A DNA stretch of 64,000 bases from Halohasta litchfieldiae (GTDB lineage: Archaea > Halobacteriota > Halobacteria > Halobacteriales > Haloferacaceae): assembly GCF_002788215.1 (NCBI RefSeq), contig NZ_CP024845.1, positions 2,604,001 to 2,668,000 of the forward strand, given 5' to 3'. A program made the translations under genes and the position numbers. The first letter of the stretch is position 1. Each line of letters begins with the position of its first letter. Of this stretch, positions 16,507 through 25,196 are shown in pieces. The notes under the pieces were generated by a model. That model did no database searches. It was not told the origin of the DNA and saw only the letters and a program-made list of their open reading frames with translations.

Positions 16507-16538
16507 CACGGCTGACTGTGGGACGGAGACGTGCTGCG

Positions 16539-17915
16539 TCAGAACGGCGAGAGGCTGCCGAGGAGCCACTCTGCGGGTGGCTCCTCGAAGGGCCACTGTC
16601 CACAGGTCGACTTATAAAGAGTACCCCCTGTCTCCTGCTCGAAGTACTGCTGTTTGAGTCCTAACCGGTAGTGACACTGGTCGGGCTGGAGTTTCTCCCA
16701 GTAGATCGTCTCCATCGACGGCCACCCCTCGGGGTCCTCTGGCAGCGAGTCGTATTTCGGTACGTCCCACCGGTCGTGTTCGTCTTCGACCGCGTTCTGC
16801 AGCGGTGGTTCGGGGGAACCCGAGATCGCCCACGCGAGGTTCCAGTAGCCGCTTGTCACGACCAGCAGGACGACACAGCCGGCGATCACCGACCGGCGAG
16901 AGGGCGTCGAGCTGTAGGAGACGAGCAGCCCGACACCCAACGCAAGGAACATGAACAGCAAAATGAGTTCGATAGCGCCCTGGAACTCCAAGAACAGTTG
17001 GTAGCTGTAGATCACGCCGCCAGCAGCCACCCACCAGTACTCGGTGTAGTCGTCGACAATGGCTTGTCCCCAGCCATAGATCGCAAACGGGACAATCAAC
17101 ACGCCGTAACCGATCTGAATCACGAACATGAGCAGTCGACCGACTACGGTGTACCCCTCGACGCCATAGATCGGTGCGAGGACGGCCTCGACGAACAATG
17201 CGGTCGTGTGGCCCTGTAGCACGAATGGAGCGACAGTAAGCACCGTCACGGTCAGCCCGCCACCGATTGCTCTCCACATCCCGTCCCGGCCGTTGCGCTG
17301 AAGGCTCATCCCGACGACGAGCAGCGCGATGGGCGCGCCGAGTTGCCAGAAGCCGGCGGCCGCCGCGCCCGCCGCACCGGCGAGAAACGGTCGGTCGTCG
17401 ACCGCCAATAGGAGCGCCCCGACGCCACAGAGGAAGACGAAATACTTCGGCCGGATTCCGGCGTACGGAAACGAGTACACAGAGGTCAGTATAAACATGG
17501 TCAGGCCGGCAACGACGCTGGCAAAGCCATCGTTGGTCAGCCGGTGGGTCAACACGCCGACGAGCGTGATTCCGGCGACAATTGTTCCGACCGCGACGAT
17601 AACGCTGAGGACGTGCAGCACCGCCATATTGCCGAACGAGAGCGCCGCCAGACCGACCGTCACGAAGTAGATCAACGGCGGTTTGAGGTCCCAGATGTCG
17701 ATGTAGAGATCAGCCCCGTTGAGGATCGACCACCCCGCGTGCTGGAACAGCGCCGAATCCTTGTTCACATAAAAGGGGTTGTCCGCAAACCTGAGTATGG
17801 TCGCCACAGATACCAGCAGCATCGAGCCGAGCAACAGTATCCGAAACCAGTGGGTGTCGACCTGCTCGTAGAGCGCTGTCCGACTCCGTGGCATCGACCC
17901 GGCGTACTCTCGCAT
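16539..17915 (-). CDS. multi-pass membrane protein, GT-C glycosyltransferase-like
   Basis: This 458-residue protein has about ten to twelve hydrophobic segments. Early in the sequence it shows NKDSALFQHAGWSILNG followed by DIWDLKPPLIYF, a pattern common to GT-C (PMT and ArnT-like) glycosyltransferases, where an Asp-rich first loop binds the dolichyl-phosphate sugar. The C-terminal 80 residues are soluble. The start is the ATG at 17915, with another in-frame at 17894. It lies upstream of the GT2 and GtrA genes on the same strand, separated by a 148-bp gap that contains a T-run. A role in cell-surface glycosylation is inferred. Confidence 0.72.
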   Translation of the reverse strand: MREYAGSMPRSRTALYEQVDTHWFRILLLGSMLLVSVATILRFADNPFYVNKDSALFQHAGWSILNGADLYIDIWDLKPPLIYFVTVGLAALSFGNMAVLHVLSVIVAVGTIVAGITLVGVLTHRLTNDGFASVVAGLTMFILTSVYSFPYAGIRPKYFVFLCGVGALLLAVDDRPFLAGAAGAAAAGFWQLGAPIALLVVGMSLQRNGRDGMWRAIGGGLTVTVLTVAPFVLQGHTTALFVEAVLAPIYGVEGYTVVGRLLMFVIQIGYGVLIVPFAIYGWGQAIVDDYTEYWWVAAGGVIYSYQLFLEFQGAIELILLFMFLALGVGLLVSYSSTPSRRSVIAGCVVLLVVTSGYWNLAWAISGSPEPPLQNAVEDEHDRWDVPKYDSLPEDPEGWPSMETIYWEKLQPDQCHYRLGLKQQYFEQETGGTLYKSTCGQWPFEEPPAEWLLGSLSPF

Positions 17916-17955
17916 CTCTGCTCTGGTTTCAGCGAGCCGATATTTAAACCTGTTT

Positions 17956-18609
17956 TCAGCGGTTCCGACTCACCGGGAAACTCGTCACTGTGGGGTTCTC
18001 GTTGAATCGGTCGAGGATTCGCTCGTACAGTTCGTTTCTGACACGCGTCCCGCGTCGGGGGTGAACGACGTACCGGAGCCGGAGTTCGACCCACGACTCG
18101 CCCTGCGTGATGTTCACCGTCGGGCGGTCGGTGACTTCGAGTTCGACCGGTGTCTCGGCGAGTCGCTCGCGGAAGTCGGCGATGCGGTCGACCATCTCTT
18201 CGCCGATCACCTCCTCGGCTTCCTCGATCATCACCGTTGAGGCCACATCGAGATCGGTCTCGTAGGAGACCTGGATCGCCAGTTCGTTCCAGACGTACTC
18301 CGAGCCGCCGCCGCCGAAATTGGTGACCTCCGAGGCCAGTACCATGCTGTTGGGGACCGTGACCACGCGCCCGGAGGGTTGGTTGGTCGACACCAGTTCG
18401 CCGCCGACCTCCCAGATCGTCGTCACGAGGAAGTCGACTTTGATCACGTCGCCTTTGGTCTCGCCAATGCGGACCCGGTCGCCGACTGCGTAGGGTCGTT
18501 TGGCCATGATATAGAGCCAGCCAAGCAACGACAGCAGTGGCTGTTGGAGTGCGAAGGTGATCGCAAAGCCGACCACACCCAGCGACAGCAGGACGCCAAC
18601 CCACTGATC
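17956..18609 (-). pseudogene. MscS-family mechanosensitive channel, 5' end lost to an insertion sequence
   Basis: The remaining frame reads DQWVGVLLSLGVVGFAITFA then QQPLLSLLGWLYIMAKRPYA, the pore helix TM3 and the start of the beta domain of small-conductance mechanosensitive channels. The cytoplasmic domain follows (VGDRVRIGETKGDVIKVDF, VTVPNSMV) and ends at 17956. The N-terminal membrane helices and start codon are missing because the sequence meets the insertion sequence at 18609/18610. The surviving part of about 217 codons is intact, so the damage looks recent. The gene cannot make a normal channel from this locus. Confidence 0.85.
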
Positions 18610-19678
18610 GAGGGTGTCATAGAATAGTTCTCATAGCGTGATGACGGTGCTTCCTGGATTGTCTCCGCGTTCGTCGTTGGTGATCGCAATAACGAGACGA
18701 AGGCACAGCGCGAGGAACACTTGTGCTCGTGCGTGGACGCGGCCTCGGGCGCGAACGTGCCCGAGGCCGCAGTCCTTGACGGCGTCGTTGGTTCGTTCGA
18801 CTCCACTCCGGCGGTTGTACGTCTCGTCTAGCGTCGATTGCTTCAGCTGAACGTCCTCGCTGTGTTCGTCGATGCGGGCTTCGACCCTGTACTCGATGTC
18901 TTTCGGATCGTCGGTGTTTCGTGCGTTGTACGGAGCGACTGGCACGACCCCTGCGGCCAGCAGGTGGTCGTGCCAGCCGAGCGTGTCGTAGGCGCTGTCT
19001 CCAAGCATCCAGATCGGTTTCTCGACGGCGAGCGCGTCACACGTGACGCGCATCGCCGTCTCCTCTGGCGCTTGCTTGCTCTCGGTGAACTCCGCGGCAA
19101 TCGGGATCTTTTGCCCGGTCGAGACGATCGTACAGCCGTAGCCGTGGTAGTACTCTTCGGCGGTTGGATCGTAGCCTTTCGACGCGTCTTGGTCGGCGGG
19201 CATCGTCCTCACGTCGGTGGAATCGATGGAGTAGGTCAAGTCGAGCAGGCCGCGGCAGGCGGCCTGCTCGACGAGGCGGTCGAAGACCTCGTCGACGACG
19301 TGTTCGAGGTCGGTGAGGAAGCGATCGACCGCGTCTCTCGACGGCGGTCGATCGAAGCCACAGCTGAGCCAGACGACCGTGTTCTGGAGTTCTCGCGTGA
19401 CTGGACGGATGCCGTAGACGTTCTTGTAGTAGCAGTGCAGGAACGCTCGGAAGAGTGCTGGTGGGTGATGATCTCGTGTTCGCCCCCGGCGAGCGGGGGC
19501 GAACACATCGAATTCTTCGAGAAAGTCGAACTCAAGATGCTCGAACAACGCGAGCGTCTCGGTCGCCATTACATTGAAGAACTCGTCGATAGAAGTCTCC
19601 TCTTGCAGGATGCTGGCGCTCGTAGACACAGTTCCAACATCCTGCGTCTTCGTGTGTGACGCTTTCTATGACACCCTC
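18610..19678. mobile_element. insertion sequence, ~1069 bp, IS4/IS5-like
   Basis: The element is delimited by 15-bp perfect terminal inverted repeats, GAGGGTGTCATAGAA at 18610-18624 and its reverse complement at 19664-19678, enclosing one transposase gene that fills almost the whole length. No target duplication longer than the dinucleotide CG is visible. The left flank is the middle of an mscS gene and the right flank the middle of an ABC ATPase gene, each missing its other half. This indicates recombination or an adjacent deletion or inversion rather than simple insertion. Confidence 0.85.
18631..19629 (-). CDS. IS4/IS5-like DDE transposase
   Basis: This 332-residue transposase starts MSTSASILQEETSIDEFFNVM and has a DDE-type core: IDSTDVRTMPADQD with a first Asp, then WMLGDSAYDTL as the second Asp region, and a distal Glu in the YNRRSGVERTNDAVKDCGLG block (Y-(2)-R-(3)-E pattern). 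Cys and His residues in AFLHCYYKNVYGIRP lie in the N-terminal domain. Its frame is intact and spans the element almost end to end, so it may be active. The alternative start at 19569 (MATETLALFE) would give a 312-residue protein. Confidence 0.88.
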   Translation of the reverse strand: MSTSASILQEETSIDEFFNVMATETLALFEHLEFDFLEEFDVFAPARRGRTRDHHPPALFRAFLHCYYKNVYGIRPVTRELQNTVVWLSCGFDRPPSRDAVDRFLTDLEHVVDEVFDRLVEQAACRGLLDLTYSIDSTDVRTMPADQDASKGYDPTAEEYYHGYGCTIVSTGQKIPIAAEFTESKQAPEETAMRVTCDALAVEKPIWMLGDSAYDTLGWHDHLLAAGVVPVAPYNARNTDDPKDIEYRVEARIDEHSEDVQLKQSTLDETYNRRSGVERTNDAVKDCGLGHVRARGRVHARAQVFLALCLRLVIAITNDERGDNPGSTVITL

Positions 19679-20110
19679 GTAGCTGTCTGCAAACCCATCG
19701 AGGCCGACGAGATCGATTAGCTTCCGGACCCGGCGCTCGCAGTCCGAACAGCCACAGGCGGGGCGGTCGAGTCCGAACCGAATGTTGCCGCGGACCGTTC
19801 GCCACGGAAAAAGGGCGTACTCCTGAAACACCATCCCGCGATCCAGCCCGGGGCCAGTCACTGGCTCACCGTCGACCAGCACTGAGCCGGAGTCCGGTGT
19901 CTCCAATCCAGCGATTGTTCGCAGGAGAGTGGTCTTGCCACAGCCCGAGGGGCCGACGACACAGCAGAACTCGCCGTCGTCGACCGAAACGGAGACCTCC
20001 GAAAGCGCCTGTACCGCCTCTTGGCCCGAGCCGTAGGCAGTGCTTACTTTTTTGACCGTGATTTTCGCCGTGGAATCCGATTCCGCAGATGGACTGTCGT
20101 TCAGCGCCAC
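19679..20110 (-). pseudogene. ABC importer ATPase (nitrate/sulfonate/taurine type), 3' half lost
   Basis: The frame begins at 20110 and encodes an ABC ATPase with Walker A GPSGCGKTTLLRTIAGLE and the Q-loop VFQEYALFPWRTVRGN, as in SsuB/TauB-type importers. After FADSY it enters the insertion sequence. The signature LSGG, Walker B and the switch His are therefore absent, and the frame ends inside the element at 19532. About 144 codons remain of a protein usually near 250. The start overlaps the permease stop by 10 bp. The transporter is presumably dead unless a partner ATPase substitutes. Confidence 0.85.
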
Positions 20111-20937
20111 GTCAGCAGCCTCCGTTCGAACAGCCGGAACCCAACGTCCATACAGAGAAACGCGAGACTGATCAGCAGCATATACGCGACGCTGGTGTCC
20201 ATCGCGAGGTTGTTCGAGGCGTTAATGATCTCGTACCCTACGCCTGGCGCGCCGAACAGCTCCGCGCCGACCACGATCATCCAACACCGACCGATCGAAG
20301 TCCGGAACCCAGTCAGGATCTGTGGAGCTGCACTCGGCAGGGCGACGAGTTTCAGCATCGAGAGATCTCTGTCGACGCCAAGCGTCGAGGCGGCGTCCGT
20401 TAATTCACTGGACACACCCTCAACGCCACCGTAGGCCCCATAGAAATTGATCCAGAAGGCACCGACGAAAACGATAAATGCCGCGCCAGTGTGGTGGATG
20501 CCGAACCAGACGATGGCGAAGACGATCCACGCAAGCGGTGGAATCGGACGGAGCAGCCGAATCAGCGGTCGTAGCCAGTCGTCGAGCCTGCCGCTCCACC
20601 CCATGGTCAATCCGAGGCCGATCCCACAGACCGCACCGATGAGCAGCCCCGGAACGTAGTGAAACAGTGTTTCGGTGAGATGTGCCACACCAGTTGGCAA
20701 TACAAGATTCGTGTCGACAACTGGGACGACGATTTCGGTCGACGTTGTGAACAACTCACTGAACGCCACCGCCGACTCGGTCGGGGTCGGAATTAGATAC
20801 GACGGCTGGGTGAGCAAGGCACCAACCCACCAGACGACGAGGAAGACGGCCAGTCCTCCGAGGCCGCGGAGATACCGCCGAGCGTCACTGGCCCACACGG
20901 AATCCGTACTGTTTCCAGTGTCGGTCTGAACGCTCAT
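20101..20937 (-). CDS. ABC transporter permease (nitrate/sulfonate/taurine type)
   Basis: This 278-residue membrane protein has about six hydrophobic helices and the BPD-type cytoplasmic loop GFRTSIGRCWMIVVGAELFG, the EAA-like motif that contacts the ATPase. It matches SsuC/TauC/NrtB permeases. It overlaps the upstream binding-protein gene by four bases (ATGA) and its stop lies within the start of the broken ATPase gene. It is intact, but its ATPase partner is truncated by the insertion sequence. Confidence 0.85.
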   Translation of the reverse strand: MSVQTDTGNSTDSVWASDARRYLRGLGGLAVFLVVWWVGALLTQPSYLIPTPTESAVAFSELFTTSTEIVVPVVDTNLVLPTGVAHLTETLFHYVPGLLIGAVCGIGLGLTMGWSGRLDDWLRPLIRLLRPIPPLAWIVFAIVWFGIHHTGAAFIVFVGAFWINFYGAYGGVEGVSSELTDAASTLGVDRDLSMLKLVALPSAAPQILTGFRTSIGRCWMIVVGAELFGAPGVGYEIINASNNLAMDTSVAYMLLISLAFLCMDVGFRLFERRLLTWR

Positions 20938-21965
20938 TGTTGCGTGGCGTCGTAGGCGTCGAAGGCAAAGAGGTCAGCTGTCGACACTGGCGCGGCGATG
21001 TTGCCAACCTCGGCGACAAAGTCGGTCATCGTCGAGGCTTGGTCGGTGATCGAATGCGGATCGGAGACGAAATCCGACGCACGCGAACCCATCGCCTCGC
21101 TGGCAAGGCTCTCGCTCACGCCGGAGCCGATGACCGACGCAGCCTCAACGGAAGCAGCCTCCGGTGACGCAGCAATGAACTCGGTCGCCCGCACGTGTTG
21201 GTCGACAAGCGCCTGTGAAACCTCGCTGTGCTCGATGACTCGCTGGGTGGCAAACAGTACCGTCACCGGGTGGTTTTTGAGGATATTGCCGGACCACGTG
21301 ATCTCGCTGAACCCCTCTTGGTGGTCGATGATCGTCGCAAACGGCTCTTGGATGATCGTTGCGTCGATGTCGCCCGACTGGATCGTCTGGACTGCCTTCG
21401 CGGGTGGTACCGACGACTTCGTGATCGCGGACTCCAGTTCGCCTACACCGAGATCCTGTTCGATCCAGTACCGAAGCACGATATCGGGGACGCTCCCGTC
21501 GGGTGGGGCACCGACCCGGAGTTTGCGGCCGGTGTCGCGCTCGAAGGAGTCGAAGGCTCCCCGGCCTTCTTGCTCGAATCGGTCGACAACCTCGGTCGAC
21601 GCCATGATTTTGAACCCGTTACGGGAGTTGGCCGCCAACACGCCCGCCGCAGTCCCTTTATCAATGAGCACCATCGCGGGCGTGATTCCGAACAGCGCCA
21701 CGTCGACATCGCCGCTAGCAAACGCTTTGACGACGCTTGGGCCGGCGTTGAACCGCTCAACGCTGACCTCCACTGGGAGTTCGTCGTAGTAGCCTCGTTG
21801 TTCCATCACGTAGTGTTGCATGTTCGGGAAGATCGGGACATAAGCGATGGTGAGCGAGTCGACCGAGCCACTGCTCCGATCTAGACAACCAGCAACGCCT
21901 GCAGTCGCGACTGCGGCTGTACCAAGCCCGCGGATAATCGTTCGTCGACTGATTTGGCCTCTCAC
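20934..21965 (-). CDS. ABC transporter substrate-binding lipoprotein (nitrate/sulfonate/taurine type)
   Basis: This 343-residue protein has a Tat signal (SRRTIIRGLG at residues 6-15) leading to a lipobox VAGC at about residues 24-27, so it should be exported folded and lipid-anchored. The mature part has the NMT1/SsuA-like two-lobe fold (LTIAYVPIFPNMQHYVMEQRGYY; KAFASGDVDVALFGITP; FATIIDHQ). The substrate is an anion such as nitrate, a sulfonate, bicarbonate or a thiamine precursor; sequence alone does not decide. It is transcribed first in a three-gene operon and is divergent from znuA across 192 AT-rich bases. Confidence 0.85.
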   Translation of the reverse strand: MRGQISRRTIIRGLGTAAVATAGVAGCLDRSSGSVDSLTIAYVPIFPNMQHYVMEQRGYYDELPVEVSVERFNAGPSVVKAFASGDVDVALFGITPAMVLIDKGTAAGVLAANSRNGFKIMASTEVVDRFEQEGRGAFDSFERDTGRKLRVGAPPDGSVPDIVLRYWIEQDLGVGELESAITKSSVPPAKAVQTIQSGDIDATIIQEPFATIIDHQEGFSEITWSGNILKNHPVTVLFATQRVIEHSEVSQALVDQHVRATEFIAASPEAASVEAASVIGSGVSESLASEAMGSRASDFVSDPHSITDQASTMTDFVAEVGNIAAPVSTADLFAFDAYDATQQ

Positions 21966-22097
21966 AGTTATTACTCAATACCAAGTTTATAATAAAAGCT
22001 ATGATCTAATATACTACTTTTAATAACTCGTCGAAAGCCGTCATTCACGGAGTTCCGAGAACTATTCTAATAATCGAACCACTCTATTTGGGTCGAA

Positions 22098-22117
22098 TTA
22101 ATAACTTAGTTTATTAA
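22098..22117. promoter_or_regulatory. palindrome directly upstream of the znuA promoter, candidate operator
   Basis: TTAATAA (22098-22104) and TTATTAA (22111-22117) form a perfect 7-bp inverted repeat around CTTAGT. It sits immediately before the TATA-like box of znuA, where a metal-responsive repressor (DtxR/SirR type) could block TFB binding. The shared divergent region could also affect the neighbouring importer. Confidence 0.45.
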
Positions 22118-22125
22118 GATAATAG

Positions 22126-22133
22126 TATTTTTA
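22126..22133 (+). promoter_or_regulatory. TATA-like box for the zinc/manganese importer
   Basis: TATTTTTA is centred about 28 bases before the ATG at 22158, consistent with a leaderless transcript. Confidence 0.5.
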
Positions 22134-22157
22134 TGTACGGGTGCTATTTCAGTGGAT

Positions 22158-23309
22158 ATGAACCTGACTCGACGGAACGCGCTCAAGAGTGGTGCTGGAG
22201 TACTCACAGTCGGTGGACTGGCTGGCTGTCTCGACGACGTCGACGCCAGCCAAGGGGAGTTCGACTCGGCGTATGCGGCCTTTTTTGCGCTGTGGGACTG
22301 GTCCCAAGCGGTCGCCGGAGAGGAGGCGACAATCGAGAACCCCGTCGAGTTCGGCCAGTTGGGTCACGGCTGGGAACCGGATGGCGATCTGCCGCGGGAG
22401 GTCGCCTCGACGAGTGCTTTCGTCTATTTCGACACGCCGGAGTTCTCGTGGGCTCAAGACCTCGCTGCGACACTCGAATCGGACTACGGGACCGTCGCGG
22501 CCATTGACGGCCTCGCCGGACTCGAATCGCAGATGCTCGAAAGCAATCACGACCACGGCGGCGAAGAAGGAGAGCACGAGGATGAGCATCACGACGAACA
22601 CAACGAGACCACTACAGAGGACACTCACGACGAACACAACGAAACCACAGAAGATTATCACGAGGAGGATGGCGAACACCACGAGGACGAACACAACGAA
22701 ACTACAGAAGACCACCACGAGGAGGATGGCGAACACCACGAGGACGAACACAACGAAGAGACAGACCGCGGCCAACTCGATCCCCACGTCTGGGTCGACC
22801 CGGTGCTCGCCCAAGAGATCGTGACGACGATCTGTGACGGATTCGTCGAGATCGATCCGGACAACACCGAAACCTACGAGGCCAACGCGGTCGCCTACAA
22901 CGAGCGACTGGCCGACCTCGATTCGCAGTTCCAGCAGGTCGTCACAGAGGGCGACCAGTCGACTGTCGTCCTCGCCAGCCACTCCTCGTTCGGCTACGTC
23001 GAAGCGCGGTACGGCTTCGATATCCACACCGTGACGGGGGTCTCGCCGGATGCGACGCCGGATTCCTCACAGATTGCCGAGACAGTAGAGCTCGTCGACA
23101 GCAATGGTATCGATGTGATTCTGTACGACCGGTTCGAATCCGACCGACTCGCCAACACAATCGTCGAAAACAGCACCGCAACCGAGACGATGCCGGTCAC
23201 TGCGGCCGCCGGAACGACCCAAGAGTGGAGCGACGACGGCTGGGGCTACATCGACCAGCTAGAACAGGTCACGATTCCGGCGTTCCGCCGGGCACTCGGC
23301 GCGGAATAA
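22158..23309 (+). CDS. znuA: zinc/manganese ABC transporter substrate-binding lipoprotein with His-rich loop
   Basis: This 383-residue binding protein starts MNLTRRNALKSGAGVLTVGG with twin Arg and an early lipobox LAGC, so it is exported by Tat and lipid-anchored. Between two lobes of the cluster-A1 fold lies a His, Glu and Asp-rich stretch (about residues 132-205) with two copies of a 19-residue unit rich in HEED and EHHEDEHNE. The DPHVWVDP motif right after it, the ASHSSFGYV stretch with a ligand His, and the late DVILYDRFES block are typical of ZnuA and MntC-like proteins. The loop should catch zinc. The ATG at 22158 is preferred over a GTG two codons earlier. Confidence 0.88.
   Translation: MNLTRRNALKSGAGVLTVGGLAGCLDDVDASQGEFDSAYAAFFALWDWSQAVAGEEATIENPVEFGQLGHGWEPDGDLPREVASTSAFVYFDTPEFSWAQDLAATLESDYGTVAAIDGLAGLESQMLESNHDHGGEEGEHEDEHHDEHNETTTEDTHDEHNETTEDYHEEDGEHHEDEHNETTEDHHEEDGEHHEDEHNEETDRGQLDPHVWVDPVLAQEIVTTICDGFVEIDPDNTETYEANAVAYNERLADLDSQFQQVVTEGDQSTVVLASHSSFGYVEARYGFDIHTVTGVSPDATPDSSQIAETVELVDSNGIDVILYDRFESDRLANTIVENSTATETMPVTAAAGTTQEWSDDGWGYIDQLEQVTIPAFRRALGAE
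22632..22757. repeat. 57-bp coding tandem repeat in znuA
   Basis: A 57-bp unit is present twice (22632-22688 and 22689-22745), with a partial third start to 22757. It encodes a 19-residue His/Glu/Asp block. The copies differ at few positions, indicating a recent duplication. Confidence 0.85.
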
Positions 23310-23354
23310 GGAACTACTAAACGCATCCCTCAACCACCGTCTATACAACAAACC

Positions 23355-24095
23355 GTGAGTCCGGTCATTAGTCTCGACAATGTAACGTTTACCTACGGCG
23401 AGAAGGTCGCCGTCAGAGACATTACTCTCGATGTCGAAGCCGGGGAGTTTCTGGGCCTGATCGGCCCAAACGGCTCGGGCAAAACGACGCTCCTCCATCT
23501 CATGTTGGGGCTTCACGAACCCGACAGCGGGCACGTCGAGCTATTCGGCGAGCCAGTGGGTGAGTTCGACGACGGCCAACGCATCGGCTACGTCTCCCAG
23601 CAGTCGACGAGCCAGTCGGGGTCGATGCCGGTCACAGTCCGTGAAAACGTCACCATGGGTCGCTTTGCCCACGTCGGCCACTCGCGGCTCACCGACCACG
23701 ACCGCAAAACGGTCCAAGAGGCCCTCGAAACCGTTGGCATCACCGACCTCGCCGAGCGACGGATGAACGAGCTTTCGGGTGGTCAACGTCAGCGAGCCTA
23801 CATCGCCCGCGCGCTCGCTTCGGAGGCCGACCTGCTGGCCCTCGACGAGCCGACAGTGGGCGTCGACGCCGAATCCCGCGACGCCTTTTATAAATTACTC
23901 GACGATCTCAACGCCGACGGGATCACGATAATCCTCATCGAGCACGATATCGGCGTCGTCACCGACCGGGCCAACCGCATCGCCTGTATCAACACTGAAC
24001 TGTTCCACCACGGCGATACCGAATCGTTCGTCGAAAGCAACGCCCTCACCGAAGCCTACGGCGTTTCGGGCCGCGTCGTCCACCACGATCACTGA
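23355..24095 (+). CDS. znuC: zinc/manganese ABC transporter ATPase
   Basis: This 246-residue ATPase has Walker A GPNGSGKTTLLHLMLGL, the Q-loop YVSQQST, the signature LSGGQRQRAYIARAL, Walker B ADLLALDEPTVG and the switch IEHDIGVV. It is full-length for ZnuC/MntA-like proteins. The start is a GTG at 23355. It lies 45 bases after znuA and abuts the permease gene, completing a metal importer with its inner-membrane partner. Confidence 0.9.
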   Translation: MSPVISLDNVTFTYGEKVAVRDITLDVEAGEFLGLIGPNGSGKTTLLHLMLGLHEPDSGHVELFGEPVGEFDDGQRIGYVSQQSTSQSGSMPVTVRENVTMGRFAHVGHSRLTDHDRKTVQEALETVGITDLAERRMNELSGGQRQRAYIARALASEADLLALDEPTVGVDAESRDAFYKLLDDLNADGITIILIEHDIGVVTDRANRIACINTELFHHGDTESFVESNALTEAYGVSGRVVHHDH

Positions 24096-25169
24096 ATGAG
24101 TACTGACATCGACCCCACAGACAGCACCGCATCCGGGCCGCTCGGTCGACTCCGAACCCGACAGACGACCCGCGAGACGGTCGAACTCGTCGGCATCGGC
24201 ATCGTCGGCCTGCTCGCGACGCTCATGCTCGCGTTTGTCGGTCTCTACTGGCTTCGTGATCTCCCCCTGCTGTCGACAGCCTACGAACAGTTCCGGATCG
24301 CCGGTCGACTGCTGGATCTGTATCTCGGGACGAACATCTTCAAACATCCCTTCATGTGGCAGTCGCTGTCGACCGGGGTGCTGATCGGAATCGTCGCCCC
24401 ACTCGTCGGGGCGTTTCTCGTCCACCGTGAGATGGCACTGATCGGTGAAACGCTGGCCCACGCGGCTTTCGCGGGTGTCGCCATCAGCCTGCTGTTTAAT
24501 TCGTTCACGGGCTGGGATGGCTCGCTGCTGGTCGGCGCGCTGATCGTCGGCGTCATCGGCGCACTGATCGTCCAGTGGCTCGCCGACCGGACCCAGACGT
24601 ACGGCGACGTACCGATTGCGATCATGCTCAGCGGCAGTTTCGCCCTCGGGACGCTGCTGATCAGCTACGGTCCCGGACAGACGAGTTTCAGTATCGAGAG
24701 CCTGCTGTACGGCAGTATCGCAGTTGTGACACCCGACGGGACGCGGCTCATGGCGCTTTTAAGTGTCTGTGTCATCGGCGCAGTGGTCTTCAACTACAAG
24801 CAGTTGCTGTTCATCACGTTTGACGAGCAGGCCGCCCGTGTCGCCCAACTGCCGGTCGACCGCTACAACACGCTGTTGGTCGTGATGACGGCGGTTGTCG
24901 TCGTCGGTGCGATGCAGGTGCTTGGCGTGATTTTAGTCGCCGCGATGCTCGTCGTTCCGGTAGCGGCGGCCTCGCAGGTCGCGGTCTCCTTCCGGGAGAC
25001 GATGTATCTCTCGGTGCTGTTCGGCGAGACCGCAGTGCTGGCCGGCTTCGTGTTCTCTATTTATATGAGCCTGCCCGCCGGCGGCTCGATTGTAATGGCC
25101 GCAATCGGGATCTATTTGATTGCGATTACGGTCTCGAAAAACGGCGTGACCGCGATGTCGACCCGCTGA
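24096..25169 (+). CDS. znuB: zinc/manganese ABC transporter permease (ABC-3 family)
   Basis: This 357-residue protein begins directly after the ATPase stop and has about nine hydrophobic segments. The ABC-3 pattern is evident: GAFLVHREMALIGETLAHAAFAGVAISLL, where the REMALIGETLAH loop contacts the ATPase, and later GVILVAAMLVVPVAAASQVA. An extra N-terminal stretch of about 60 residues precedes the usual start of this family. With znuA and znuC it forms a high-affinity zinc or manganese import operon. Confidence 0.9.
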   Translation: MSTDIDPTDSTASGPLGRLRTRQTTRETVELVGIGIVGLLATLMLAFVGLYWLRDLPLLSTAYEQFRIAGRLLDLYLGTNIFKHPFMWQSLSTGVLIGIVAPLVGAFLVHREMALIGETLAHAAFAGVAISLLFNSFTGWDGSLLVGALIVGVIGALIVQWLADRTQTYGDVPIAIMLSGSFALGTLLISYGPGQTSFSIESLLYGSIAVVTPDGTRLMALLSVCVIGAVVFNYKQLLFITFDEQAARVAQLPVDRYNTLLVVMTAVVVVGAMQVLGVILVAAMLVVPVAAASQVAVSFRETMYLSVLFGETAVLAGFVFSIYMSLPAGGSIVMAAIGIYLIAITVSKNGVTAMSTR

Positions 25170-25196
25170 GGGTCCAGCTGATTTTATACGATGTCG

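Noticed and set aside
18600-18612. Target-site duplication of the insertion sequence
   Set aside because: Only the dinucleotide CG matches on both sides, which is too short to count as a duplication.
22632-22757. Short regular repeats that might be a CRISPR array
   Set aside because: They lie inside znuA, have no unique spacers and encode a His-rich protein loop.
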